A DNA stretch of 22,032 nt, from assembly GCA_900543505.1 (NCBI GenBank), contig UQSB01000040.1, forward strand, positions 1 through 22,032, in the 5' to 3' direction. Origin of the DNA: an uncultured Collinsella sp. Its GTDB lineage: Bacteria > Actinomycetota > Coriobacteriia > Coriobacteriales > Coriobacteriaceae. Of this stretch, positions 1-7,727 are shown piece by piece; the first letter of the stretch is position 1, and each line of letters opens with the position of its first letter. The notes under the pieces are model-generated. The model had not been told where the DNA came from and did not search any database. It worked only from the letters and a program-made list of their open reading frames with translations. The position numbers and the translations under genes are program-made.

Positions 1-84
1 GCGCCGAATAGCGGTCTCAAACCGCACCGAATCGGCAGCCGCCGAACCGGGATGGATCGCGCGATCAAACCATGCCCTTGCCAT
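1..84 (-). CDS. 5' end of an unidentified gene, cut by the window edge
   Basis: An open frame runs off the left edge; the visible product starts MARAWFDRAIHPGS and continues for 28 codons without a stop. An AGAGGA ribosome-binding-like sequence lies at 107-102; it fits an in-frame TTG at 90 (11 nt away) better than the ATG at 84 (17 nt), so the start may be two codons earlier. It lies downstream of the htrA terminator on the same strand and so is probably a separate transcription unit. No family can be assigned from this fragment. Confidence 0.35.
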   Translation of the reverse strand, partial: MARAWFDRAIHPGSAAADSVRFETAIRR

Positions 85-130
85 TTCCAAATGATTCGTT
101 TTCCTCTGTCCCAACGGATCAATAGGAAAA

Positions 131-167
131 GAGGGGGCTGTCCCGCGTTGGCGGAACAGCCCCCCCT
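131..167 (-). terminator. Rho-independent terminator of the HtrA-type protease gene
   Basis: A GC-rich inverted repeat (GAGGGGGCTGT paired with ACAGCCCCCCCTC) begins 27 bp beyond the protease stop codon. On the minus strand it is followed by TTTTCC, as expected for an intrinsic terminator. Confidence 0.8.
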
Positions 168-194
168 CTGGCTCGATATGTGCGAAACGGCTCG

Positions 195-1655
195 TTAGAA
201 ACCCTGACCGTTGCCCTGACCCTGACCTTGCTGGCCCAGCAGCTCCTCCAGGTACTGGCGCAGCTGCTCGTCGGTAATACCGCCGTTGCCGGTGTCGGTC
301 GAACTGTCGTCCTGCTGCTGGTTCTGCAGCTCCTCGTCGGAGCCCAGCTCGACGGTGACCTTCTTCTCTTCCTTGCCGCGCATGAGCGTGATCTCGACCT
401 TCTCACCCACCTCGTGGCTGCGCAGTGCGATGATTAGGCCATCGGCGCTCGAAATCTCATCGTCGCCCAGCTTGGTGATGACGTCGCCCTCCTGAATGCC
501 GGCCTTGGCGGCAGGACCATCCTCAACGACGCTCGCCACATACGCGCCGCTATCGGTGCTCAACTTGTTGGTGCGGGCGTTAAGCGCATTGACGCTCGAA
601 AGCGTAGCGCCCATGTACGGATGCACCGGCGTCTTACCGTCGATGATCTGGTCGGCAATGTTCTTGGCGTAGTTAACCGGAATGGCAAAACCCACGCCCG
701 AGCTGGAGCCCGAGTAGCTCTCGATAAGCGAGTTGATACCCACAAGCTCGCCATTGTCGTTGACGAGCGCGCCGCCGGAGTTGCCCGGATTGATGGCGGC
801 ATCGGTCTGGATCATGTTGGCATAGATGGTGTTGCCGCTGGTAGAGCTCATGGCCGTGGAGCGATACAGCGCCGAGACGATACCGGTGGAGACAGACTGT
901 TCGTTGCCGAAGGGCGAGCCGATCGCCATGACCCACTCGCCCACGTTGAGCTTGGAGGAATCACCAATCTCAATCGGCGTGAGCTTGGAGGCGTCGGCGT
1001 CCTTGAGCTTGATGACGGCCAGGTCGCTCGAAGCGTCGTTGCCCACGAACTCGGCCTCGTAGGTGGTGCCGTCGTCCATGGTCACCACGTACTGGTCATA
1101 GCCATCGACCACGTGGTTGTTGGTGAGGATATGGCCCTCGGTATCGAGCACCACGCCCGAACCGACGCTGCCCGAGTTGTTCGACTCGTCGGCAGACTGC
1201 GAAAGCGAGCCATTCTGGCCGCCGCTCGACGTGGCGGTGATGGAAACGACGGAGGGCAGGGCCTTGGCAGAAACGGCCTCGGCCAACGTGGTGTCCTCGG
1301 AGTCGATCGTAATCTTTTGCGTCGACGAACCCGAAGCGCCCGCCGTCACGGCATTCTTGCCGCCACCGATATCGAGCGTACCGCTCATAATGAGCGCAAT
1401 GACCAGCAGGGCGCCACAGGCGCAACCGGCGAGTGCCGTAATAAAGATCGGCAGCTTTTTGGTCTTGGTCTTGACCACCGTGTGCTTGTTCACGACCTGC
1501 GCACCGCCCAGCGGCTGGCCGGTCTGTGTGTCATAGGCCTGCACGTAGGGAATGTTGCTACCGGCAGGCGTCGACTCCACCTGCACGCGCGGCTGCTGCT
1601 GAGTCTCGCCGGCATTGCCAACATCCTGGGGACGCTGGGAATCGTTCTCGCTCAT
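195..1655 (-). CDS. htrA: Membrane-anchored HtrA/DegP-type serine protease with one PDZ domain
   Basis: S1C-family trypsin-like protease of 486 residues, expected to act outside the membrane in protein quality control. A Gln/Thr-rich cytoplasmic N-terminus of about 65 residues precedes a single membrane segment (about 69-91). The protease domain shows the full triad: His181 in TNNHVVDG, Asp211 in SSDLAVIKL and Ser293 in GNSGGAL. A PDZ domain spans about 346-437 (GPAAKAGIQEGDVI), then comes an acidic, Gln/Gly-rich tail ending GQGQGNGQGF. The start at 1655 is chosen because AAAGGA lies 8 nt upstream; a longer frame to 1694 adds 13 residues, has no such site and would run into a hairpin. The gene has its own terminator and appears monocistronic. 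Family assignment is firm; substrates are unknown. Confidence 0.93.
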   Translation of the reverse strand: MSENDSQRPQDVGNAGETQQQPRVQVESTPAGSNIPYVQAYDTQTGQPLGGAQVVNKHTVVKTKTKKLPIFITALAGCACGALLVIALIMSGTLDIGGGKNAVTAGASGSSTQKITIDSEDTTLAEAVSAKALPSVVSITATSSGGQNGSLSQSADESNNSGSVGSGVVLDTEGHILTNNHVVDGYDQYVVTMDDGTTYEAEFVGNDASSDLAVIKLKDADASKLTPIEIGDSSKLNVGEWVMAIGSPFGNEQSVSTGIVSALYRSTAMSSTSGNTIYANMIQTDAAINPGNSGGALVNDNGELVGINSLIESYSGSSSGVGFAIPVNYAKNIADQIIDGKTPVHPYMGATLSSVNALNARTNKLSTDSGAYVASVVEDGPAAKAGIQEGDVITKLGDDEISSADGLIIALRSHEVGEKVEITLMRGKEEKKVTVELGSDEELQNQQQDDSSTDTGNGGITDEQLRQYLEELLGQQGQGQGNGQGF

Positions 1656-1685
1656 AGCTGCGATCCTTTCGTCAAATAACCAAAG

Positions 1686-1709
1686 GCCCGCCAAACACGT
1701 GGCGGGCCA
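1686..1709 (-). terminator. GC-rich hairpin upstream of htrA
   Basis: GGCCCGCC and GGCGGGCC form an 8-bp perfect stem around an 8-nt loop, followed on the minus strand by TTTGGTTATTTG. It sits between the regulator gene and htrA, so it is either a second terminator for the upstream unit or part of the htrA leader. The short, interrupted T run makes this uncertain. Confidence 0.5.
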
Positions 1710-1826
1710 TCATTGTTCACGTTGAGTTGTACCCCAATATGCGGGCGTACGTGTACGAGAACGCAATCTTTTAGGAAGGCTTAAGTTCTGCTGCAAACTC
1801 GAAAGGAGCCCGCACCTGCGTCAAAA

Positions 1827-1859
1827 CCACCACAAAGGTGTCTGTCCCCTTTGTGGTGG
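1827..1859 (-). terminator. Terminator of the glnA-like/regulator operon (GGGGACAG-type palindrome)
   Basis: A perfect 12-bp stem (CCACCACAAAGG with CCTTTGTGGTGG) around a 9-nt loop begins 4 bp after the regulator stop codon and is followed by TTTT on the minus strand. The loop side reads GGGGACAGACACC, a core shared with other palindromes in this window. Confidence 0.8.
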
Positions 1860-1863
1860 AAAT

Positions 1864-2526
1864 CTAGTCCTTAAACAGATAGCCCACGCCGCGGACGGTG
1901 GTGATGTGTGCCGCGATCTGCGGGCCCACCTTGGAGCGGATGCGTCGGATGTGCACGTCGACGGTGCGCGTGCCGCCGCAGTACTCAAAGCCCCACACGC
2001 GGTGCAGCAGCACCTCGCGGCTGTAGGCGCGATTGGGATGCGTCGCCAAAAAGCTCAGCAGCGAGTACTCCATCAGCGTCAGGTCGATGGGCTCGTTATC
2101 GAGTGTCACCTGGTAGGTAGCCAGATTAATCTCGAGGTTATCGATGTTGAGCACATCGTCGGCGGTGACGGTCTCCTCCTCGCCCATCAGGCGCTGCGCG
2201 CGAGCCTTAAGCTCGTTGGGCGTCGCCGTGGGGCACACAAAGTCGGCATGCGCGTGATTCGGCAGGCGCAGGGTACCGAGCGCCTCATCGTCGACGATCA
2301 CCAACATGGGGACACCGCCGCGATCGTCAAGCCACTTGGCAATCTGATCGATGCGGTCGCTGCGGATGCCGTCGGAATCGAGGATCAGCAGGTCAAAGTC
2401 GTGCGCCGCAGTTGGCGAATCAGGGGTTGCCAGGCTCACCTCGACACCCAGGGTAGTCGTCAAGCTGCGGGCAAACTCGTGGAAGCGCGTCGTGCGCGCC
2501 ATGAACAGGGCACTCTTTTCGGACAT
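1864..2526 (-). CDS. GlnR-like OmpR-family orphan response regulator with atypical receiver
   Basis: A 220-residue protein: degenerate receiver domain (about 1-115) and an OmpR-type winged helix (about 125-218). The DNA-binding part (VWGFEYCGGTRTVDVHI, then GVGYLFKD) closely resembles, from memory, actinobacterial GlnR. The receiver keeps an Asp at the usual phosphorylation place (Asp50 in LLILDSDG). It lacks the N-terminal acidic pair and the conserved Lys-Pro near the end (it reads VCPTATPNEL), so ordinary phosphorylation is doubtful, as for GlnR. The start at 2526 has TTTGGAGG 5 nt upstream; a longer frame to 2610 would overlap the upstream gene. It lies 50 bp downstream of the glnA-like gene, no histidine kinase is nearby, and a terminator follows directly. 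Nitrogen control is inferred from similarity and context. Confidence 0.88.
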   Translation of the reverse strand: MSEKSALFMARTTRFHEFARSLTTTLGVEVSLATPDSPTAAHDFDLLILDSDGIRSDRIDQIAKWLDDRGGVPMLVIVDDEALGTLRLPNHAHADFVCPTATPNELKARAQRLMGEEETVTADDVLNIDNLEINLATYQVTLDNEPIDLTLMEYSLLSFLATHPNRAYSREVLLHRVWGFEYCGGTRTVDVHIRRIRSKVGPQIAAHITTVRGVGYLFKD

Positions 2527-2576
2527 ATCGGCCTCCAAAGAAATGAGCTCAATCGTACTGGAACAAGCCAGCGCGA

Positions 2577-3914
2577 TTAGGAGTTCGCCAAGTAGTGCTT
2601 GATCTCCCACTCGGTGATCGTAGACTCAAACTTATGCCACTCGTCGCGCTTCTTTTTGAGGAAGAAGCTGTGAATGTGCTCGCCGAGGGCATCCTTCATA
2701 AACTGCGAGTCCTCAAACACATCGAGCGCCTCTTTGAGCGAGCGCGGCAGCGGCGCGTAGCCGGCCTCGACCATCTGACGGTCGGTAAGCTTGAGCGTCT
2801 CGGCCGTGGCCTCGGGCGGGAGTTCCAGCTTGCGCTCGATGCCGTCCAGACCAGCCGCCAGCGTGACGGCGTTGACCAGGTACGGGTTGGCCATGGGGTC
2901 GGGACTGCGCAGCTCGATGCGCGTGGACAGCGGCTTGCCGGGCTTGTAGACCGGAATGCGGACCATACTCGCGCGGTTGCGCAGGCCCCACGTGGCGTAC
3001 TGCGGCACGGAGTCGCCACCCGTGGTGATGCGCTTGTACGAGTTGACCGTGGGGTTGGTGATGGCACTGATCTCGCGCGCGTGCGCCAAGATGCCGGCCA
3101 TGTAGTGCTTGGCGATTTCGGAGAGGTGATACTTCTCGTCGTCCTCGCCCCAAAAGACGTTGTTGCCGTCGTGGTCGAACAGCGACTGGCACAGGAACAT
3201 AGCACTGCCATCCTCGCCCGCCAACGGCTTGGGCATAAAGGAGGCGTGGCAACCGCTCTCGTAGGCCTGCTGCTTAATGATGAGTTTGGCCGTAGTGATG
3301 GCGTCGGACATACTCAGGGCCTCGGCGTGGCGCAGGCTCATGCCGTGTTGCGAGCGGCCGGCGGCGTGGAAGGTGTACTCCACGGGCACGGACATCTTCT
3401 CGAGCGTGAGGACCGTGTTGCGACGCAAGTCGCGGGCGGCATCGCTCACCGAAAGATCGAAGTAGCCCACGTTGTCAAGCGGCTCGGGGGTATGCTCGTC
3501 GGGGAAGTAGTAATACTCCAGCTCGGCACCCACGTTGAGCAGATAGCCAGCCTTCTCGGCCTTGCGGAACATGCGACGCAGGGCATCGCGCGGGTCGCCG
3601 GCAAACGGCTTGCGATCGGGAGTGCACACGTCGCAGAACACGCGGGCGACGCCATTGTGGCTCGGGCGCCACGGCAAAATCTGGAAGGTCGAAGCATCGG
3701 GAAACGCCAGCATGTCGGCTTCCTCGGGCGTGGCAAAACCCTCGATGGCGGAGCCGTCAAAGCCAATTCCCTCCTCAAAAGCGACCTCGAGGTCCTCGGG
3801 GCTAATGGCAAAGTTCTTGAGGCGGCCGAGAATGTCGACAAACCACAGACGAACAAAGCGGATGTCACGTTGCTCTACGGAGCGGAGTACGTAATCGATG
3901 TTCTGCTGGTTCAT
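2577..3914 (-). CDS. Type I glutamine synthetase family protein with substituted active-site residues
   Basis: Full-length (445 residues) GlnA homologue, closest in layout to mycobacterial GlnA2. The N-terminal beta-grasp domain contains EGIGFDGSAIEGF (about 48-60). The catalytic domain keeps ELEYYYF (Glu131, Glu133), NSYKR (291-295), RNR (312-314) and RIELRSPDPMANPY. Several key positions differ: the usual HHE reads FHA (Ala184), GQ-x-E reads SQHG (Gly191), GSAMH reads GSAMF (Phe240), and the flap GGEAP region reads GGDSVP with a two-residue insertion. These positions normally supply metal ligands and the flap Glu, so ordinary glutamine synthesis is in doubt. No adenylylation Tyr motif is seen. 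AAAGGGGAG lies 4 nt before the ATG. It is co-oriented with the GlnR-like gene and probably in one operon with it. It could be a divergent ligase for another amine, or a regulatory pseudoenzyme. Confidence 0.9.
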   Translation of the reverse strand: MNQQNIDYVLRSVEQRDIRFVRLWFVDILGRLKNFAISPEDLEVAFEEGIGFDGSAIEGFATPEEADMLAFPDASTFQILPWRPSHNGVARVFCDVCTPDRKPFAGDPRDALRRMFRKAEKAGYLLNVGAELEYYYFPDEHTPEPLDNVGYFDLSVSDAARDLRRNTVLTLEKMSVPVEYTFHAAGRSQHGMSLRHAEALSMSDAITTAKLIIKQQAYESGCHASFMPKPLAGEDGSAMFLCQSLFDHDGNNVFWGEDDEKYHLSEIAKHYMAGILAHAREISAITNPTVNSYKRITTGGDSVPQYATWGLRNRASMVRIPVYKPGKPLSTRIELRSPDPMANPYLVNAVTLAAGLDGIERKLELPPEATAETLKLTDRQMVEAGYAPLPRSLKEALDVFEDSQFMKDALGEHIHSFFLKKKRDEWHKFESTITEWEIKHYLANS

Positions 3915-4048
3915 GTCGCTCCCCTTTCTTTCGGGCGGGTTTCGACTGGTCTATATCGCAGATACTATCGCAGAAAAATGTTTCCGCAGGGTTAAAGCGT
4001 ATCAAGCGCTCAAAAAACGTGCTTGAGCAGGCCGTTGCGAACGAGCGG

Positions 4049-5071
4049 CTAGCGCGAGGTCGAGGCGCGGTGTTCGATGTGACCGGGGATCTCGATGCGC
4101 TTGGGAGCCAGCCTTGCGGCCTCGCCCACCGTGGTGGTGGCGACATCGATGCGCTCGGACAGGCGCTCGACTACGCGCTCGGCAATGGCGAGGGTGTCCT
4201 GCGCGGCCGTGGTCACACCGCCAAAGAGCACGTGGTTCCAGGGGTAATCGTCAAACGTCGCAATCTTGAGGCCAGCCGGCAACGAAGGTCCCAACTGTGC
4301 CAGCGCCTCGGTCAGGCGCAGGAAGACCAGACCGTTGACGGCAATGAGGCCGAGCTTTTTACCCGCATAGTCACGGATAGCTCCGTCCAGACGGCTGACA
4401 CCCGTGGCACCACCGTCGGCCAGGGTGACGACCTCGCCGGCCAGGCCGCGGCGCGAAAGCTCGTCGGCAAAGGCTTCGGCGCGCTCGCGACGCACGGGGC
4501 TGTCATCGCTTGCCTCGGTGAGCAGGCACAGGCGCTCGCTGCCAGCAGCGGCCAAGGCGTCTACCAGGCCGGCAACCAGCTCGCGGTTGTTAGAAGTCAC
4601 CAGATCGACACCGCCGGCGGCGACATCGCGGTCGAGCAGCACAACGGGCAGGCGTCCCGCTGCCGCGACGATTGCCTCGTCGTTGCCGCCGCAGGTGTTG
4701 ACGACCAGGCCGTCCACGCCGGCATCGATAAGTCTAGTGAGCGACTCTGCTTCCTTGGCGGGGTCATTGCCGCTAATGGCCGTCATAAGCGAGCAGCCGC
4801 GCGCGGCGGCACTGGCGGAAAGCCCTTCGAGCATGGCGCTGGAGAACGGGTTGGTGATGTCGGCCAGAATCACGCCGATGAGGTTGGTGCGTGAGCTGCG
4901 TAGATTGCGTGCGGCGGCACGTGGGCGATAGCCAGTGCGCTCGATAACCGCCGCGATGCGAGCACGGGTTTCCTCGGTCATCTGCCCGGGGCGGTTGTTG
5001 AGATAGCGCGAGACCGTGGCCGGGCTCACGCCCGCCTCGGCAGCAATGTCCTTGATTCTCATCTGCGCCAT
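4049..5071 (-). CDS. LacI-family transcriptional regulator
   Basis: A 340-residue repressor-type protein. The N-terminal LacI helix-turn-helix is clear (residues 5-25, RIKDIAAEAGVSPATVSRYL), followed by the hinge helix region (about 50-60, RAAARNLRSS) and a periplasmic-binding-protein-like sensor domain starting at NLIGVILADITNPF. The sensor domain probably binds a sugar or nucleoside, but no sugar transport or catabolic gene is adjacent, so the ligand cannot be inferred. The start at 5071 (MAQMRIKDI) is chosen because LacI proteins start just before this helix; its ribosome-binding site (GGGG, 6 nt upstream) is weak and the ATG at 5062 is possible. A longer frame to 5164 adds 31 residues with no family similarity. 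Confidence 0.9.
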   Translation of the reverse strand: MAQMRIKDIAAEAGVSPATVSRYLNNRPGQMTEETRARIAAVIERTGYRPRAAARNLRSSRTNLIGVILADITNPFSSAMLEGLSASAAARGCSLMTAISGNDPAKEAESLTRLIDAGVDGLVVNTCGGNDEAIVAAAGRLPVVLLDRDVAAGGVDLVTSNNRELVAGLVDALAAAGSERLCLLTEASDDSPVRRERAEAFADELSRRGLAGEVVTLADGGATGVSRLDGAIRDYAGKKLGLIAVNGLVFLRLTEALAQLGPSLPAGLKIATFDDYPWNHVLFGGVTTAAQDTLAIAERVVERLSERIDVATTTVGEAARLAPKRIEIPGHIEHRASTSR

Positions 5072-5197
5072 AGCGCACCCCGTTTCCCAATTGTCGGCAG
5101 CCTGAGCCATTTTAGGCATTTTTTTTAAAAATCTCGCTTGCAAAACGCTGTAGGTGAGCAGCATCGTTTTTGCGTCTCGAGCAGATGCGGTGATGGG

Positions 5198-5890
5198 CTA
5201 GATAGACGAGTCTTTGGACAGCTCGAAATAGTCGGGATGCAAGGCGATAACCGGGCCCTGCTCCTCGGGCATCAGGTGCAAGTGCGTCTCTGCCAGGTAG
5301 CTCGCCGTGTCGGTATCGCCCCTCTTAATGGCCTCGAGAATCCGACGATGTTGTCGACGAATCGGCTCCCAATCCAGATCCTGCGACACCATACGCAACC
5401 AGTTGTATCGCTCAAAATGCGTGTTGACGCTCTTCATCCAATCCCACAACATATGGCGGCCAGCAATCTCAAAACACGTCTCATGGAACAGGTTGTCCAG
5501 ATCGAAAAAGCGACGCGTCTCGTTATGGTCGAGCGACTCGGACTCGGCAAGAATCTGCTCGAGCCGATGCTTTTGCTCGGGCGTGGCAGCCGAACAGCAT
5601 TTAATGAGTACGCTTCTTTCGAGTTTCTCGCGCAAGAAACAGGCATTCTCGGCGTGTTCCATGCTGATCTTAGAGACGTAGGTACCACTCTTGGGACGCG
5701 TTTCCACCAGCTCTTGCTCGCGCAGGCGCACAAAGGACTCGCGAATGGGCGTGCGCCCGATCCCCGTCTCCTTTTCCAAACCAATCGCCGAAAGGCGCGT
5801 GCCGGGCCTAAGCTCGGCATAGATGATCTTGGAGCGCAGTGCGTTGTATGCCTGATCTTGCAGGCTCTGATAATGCTGGTGTTGTTCCAT
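5198..5890 (-). CDS. GntR-family regulator, FadR (FCD) subfamily
   Basis: A 230-residue protein with an N-terminal GntR winged helix (about 10-75; ETGIGRTPIRESFVRL is the recognition region, SGTYVSKI the wing end) and a C-terminal all-helical FCD domain. Likely FCD metal/ligand residues are visible: Asp132 and His136 in LDNLFHETCF, His181 in RRQHRRIL and His203 in AETHLHLM. FCD regulators usually sense small carboxylic or sugar acids. The start at 5890 has GAGGG 4 nt upstream; a longer frame to 5932 adds 14 residues without a recognisable site. It is the only gene between the LacI gene and a 500-bp repeat-rich gap. No target gene is evident beside it, so the effector is unknown. Confidence 0.9.
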   Translation of the reverse strand: MEQHQHYQSLQDQAYNALRSKIIYAELRPGTRLSAIGLEKETGIGRTPIRESFVRLREQELVETRPKSGTYVSKISMEHAENACFLREKLERSVLIKCCSAATPEQKHRLEQILAESESLDHNETRRFFDLDNLFHETCFEIAGRHMLWDWMKSVNTHFERYNWLRMVSQDLDWEPIRRQHRRILEAIKRGDTDTASYLAETHLHLMPEEQGPVIALHPDYFELSKDSSI

Positions 5891-5953
5891 AAAGCCCTCG
5901 GATGAAGCACACGGTTTGTCGAATTTCATCACGTAATACTATCTCATCGACAC

Positions 5954-5988
5954 GCCCCAGCTCCCAATCAGTCTTTTTGGGACGGGGC
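5954..5988 (+). terminator. Imperfect hairpin with plus-strand T run
   Basis: GCCCC and TCCCA pair with TGGGA and GGGGC around a short loop, followed on the plus strand by TCTTTTAG. No plus-strand gene ends here, so it may be a relic terminator or the edge of the repeat-rich region upstream of the GntR gene. Confidence 0.35.
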
Positions 5989-6029
5989 TCTTTTAGCTAC
6001 CCTGGCCCGCAGATCGGCCCCCTTGCCAC

Positions 6030-6180
6030 AAAAGTGGCCCATCTACTACGTTAACACGGATAGCCTCGGCCATACCGAAAACCGTGAAAACAAAACCGCA
6101 GGTAGACAGCTTGTCGATTTTCGAAAAAGCCGACTATGGTTGGCCCCTGCGGCTTAAACGTAGTAGATAGGCCCTTTTCG
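6030..6180. mobile_element. MITE-like element with about 25-bp terminal inverted repeats
   Basis: The ends AAAAGTGGCCCATCTACTAC (from 6030) and, on the other strand, AAAAGGGCCTATCTACTACG (from 6178) are near-identical, extending to about 25 bp in total. They enclose about 100 bp with a further nested inverted repeat (CCGCAGG near 6100 with CCTGCGG near 6146). No convincing coding sequence is inside: an 81-codon minus-strand frame (6051-6296) crosses the right end and resembles nothing. The size and TIR structure fit a small non-autonomous element or dispersed repeat. No target duplication is obvious. Confidence 0.5.
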
Positions 6181-6249
6181 TGACGCAGCACTACCGCACC
6201 CCAAATTGGCACCCCGAGCCTGTTATAAGTTGCTGTGAAATACGGACGG

Positions 6250-6340
6250 TTGATAATCAAGGGTTGATAATCAAGGCGCGCTATACGGCTTGCCATATTT
6301 CACTATACTTTGCTGTACGTCGCTATACTTTGCTATAACT
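6250..6340. repeat. Two tandem TTGATAATCAA palindromes and three 20-22 bp direct repeats
   Basis: TTGATAATCAA, a perfect 11-bp palindrome, occurs at 6250-6260 and 6264-6274 (14-bp period). Three A+T-rich direct repeats follow: 6279-6300 (diverged), 6301-6320 and 6321-6340. The last two share CTATACTTTGCT at exactly 20-bp spacing. The layout resembles operator or iteron clusters, but there is no replication gene nearby. Confidence 0.65.
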
Positions 6341-6374
6341 TGACAATAATCGGCCCGTTACCATCCGGGATATA

Positions 6375-6408
6375 ACGGACCCCAAGCCAACGCTGGCTTG
6401 GGGTCCGT
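6375..6408 (-). terminator. Terminator of the AlbA_2-type regulator gene
   Basis: A perfect 14-bp stem (ACGGACCCCAAGCC with GGCTTGGGGTCCGT) around 6 nt lies 22 bp past the stop codon at 6431. The T run that follows on the minus strand (TTATAT) is weak, so termination efficiency is uncertain. Confidence 0.7.
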
Positions 6409-6430
6409 CTTGTACCATGGCTCTTTTGGA

Positions 6431-7684
6431 CTATGAGCGCTCGTATTTCGTGGCCCGCCCGGTTCCCTGCCTTACGATTGCATTCCGTTCAAGCAGAGAT
6501 TCGAGTGCCGCCAACGTCCGCATGCGGCTCAGCCCCGTCTGTTTTTCAATCTCGCTTCGCGACATAATTCGCCCGCCCGACAAGGCATTGAGAACCTGGA
6601 TCTCTTCCTCGGACCCTTCAAAGGCATCGGTAGCGGGCAATGTGACGGCCACCATGCCGCCGCGAACATCAAAAATTGGTTGATTGATCGAATCGCGATA
6701 GGCACGTCTAATGCGCGCGATTCCCGTGCCAAATTTCTCGATGTAATCCAGCTTTAAAAAGACCTCGGCGACAATTGGGTTTCTGAGCACGGATATCTGC
6801 CCATACAGGTATTGTTCCGTCGTCAAACCGGCAGGCAGTGATCCGGGCGAAGTCACAACAACACGATCGGCGTACAAGGCAATTTGAACATTCGCTCGAA
6901 CGTCCCACGTCCGATGCACCAAAGCGTTTGCAACAGCTTCGCGGAATGCCTCAAGAGAAATTCGATCGGTTTGGACGCGCTCCATCCCTTCGATACGCTC
7001 AAAACGGTAGTAGCGTGCAAACATAGCCACCGCCCTGTCCACCTGCTCAATTGCGGATACATTTGTCGCCGTCTCACGGTCCAAGATCACATCCTCGGTA
7101 TCGCCAAAACGGACGCAGTCGATGCCCGGAAAATCATTCTTATCCGCCAAAATCGCCGCAGCGTTGGTATAGCCATCTTTGTCGAGCAAGCGAAGCGTGC
7201 GCATAATATCCGGCGTTAGCTCGGAAATGCCGAGATGTTCAACACACTTATGCTCGAGCGTGTGAAAACTCAAGTCCTGGCGAGCCGACGTGAGCGCGTC
7301 GAACGTTACGTTGCTGCCTTCAAGCGTCAGCCTGCCATACTCAAACCGGTCGACCTCCACCGTTGCCGAATCGTTTCGCCTGTAGGCCTTTCCCTTGCTT
7401 CGATAGGGTTTGTCCTGTCCCTCATAAACCGTAAGGATTACGGTCCCGTGTTTCTCATCGGGGTCGAGCGTGTAACGGGGAGCGGGATCCAAGCTGTCAT
7501 TAATCATGTTCTCAATGCGGAGACACTCTGCGACCGGATCTGCAAGGCCGACAGCCACGCCCTCGTCATCAACGCCAAACTCAATCTTGCCCGTCCCGTA
7601 GTTTGCATAAGCGCTAACCGTTTTAAGAAACGTCGGCGTAACGCTTTCCTTGTATTCGACTGTAGGGTTCTCTCTAACAACCAT
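6431..7684 (-). CDS. AlbA_2/Schlafen-type putative DNA-binding regulator with GHKL-like ATPase and winged-helix parts
   Basis: A 417-residue protein of the common bacterial 'ATP-binding / putative DNA-binding domain' group. The N-terminal AlbA_2 domain begins at EYKESV (10-15) and runs to about 115. The middle holds a divergent HATPase_c_4-type region with FREAVANALVHRTWD (about 247-261) and VVVTSPGSLPAG (276-286). The C-terminus is a winged helix (about 360-417; SRSEIEKQTGLSRMRTLAAL). The start at 7684 has GAGAGGG about 8-9 nt upstream; the ATG at 7711 would begin only about 11 nt after a TATAAT box. Its GC content looks lower than that of its neighbours and it sits between repeat-rich gaps, which suggests acquisition by transfer. 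It may act as a transcriptional regulator; the target is unknown. Confidence 0.85.
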   Translation of the reverse strand: MVVRENPTVEYKESVTPTFLKTVSAYANYGTGKIEFGVDDEGVAVGLADPVAECLRIENMINDSLDPAPRYTLDPDEKHGTVILTVYEGQDKPYRSKGKAYRRNDSATVEVDRFEYGRLTLEGSNVTFDALTSARQDLSFHTLEHKCVEHLGISELTPDIMRTLRLLDKDGYTNAAAILADKNDFPGIDCVRFGDTEDVILDRETATNVSAIEQVDRAVAMFARYYRFERIEGMERVQTDRISLEAFREAVANALVHRTWDVRANVQIALYADRVVVTSPGSLPAGLTTEQYLYGQISVLRNPIVAEVFLKLDYIEKFGTGIARIRRAYRDSINQPIFDVRGGMVAVTLPATDAFEGSEEEIQVLNALSGGRIMSRSEIEKQTGLSRMRTLAALESLLERNAIVRQGTGRATKYERS

Positions 7685-7721
7685 ATGCACAACCCTCTCG
7701 TTTCGTACCATTCATAACCGT

Positions 7722-7727
7722 ATTATA
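7722..7727 (-). promoter_or_regulatory. Candidate -10 box (TATAAT) of the AlbA_2-type gene
   Basis: A perfect TATAAT on the minus strand, 38 bp before the chosen start codon and directly next to a 19-bp inverted repeat that could be an operator. No clear -35 element is visible at 17 bp, so an activator or extended promoter may be needed. Confidence 0.45.

Noticed and set aside
119..406. A 95-codon Arg/Ser-rich frame on the minus strand over the htrA end
   Set aside because: Low-complexity shadow of the htrA tail that also crosses its terminator.
6051..6296. An 81-codon minus-strand frame in the repeat-rich gap
   Set aside because: It starts in a repeat array, passes through the MITE-like end, has no clear ribosome-binding site and resembles no family.
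6250..6340. Possible plasmid-type replication origin
   Set aside because: Iteron-like spacing but no rep or partition gene; the neighbouring genes are regulators.
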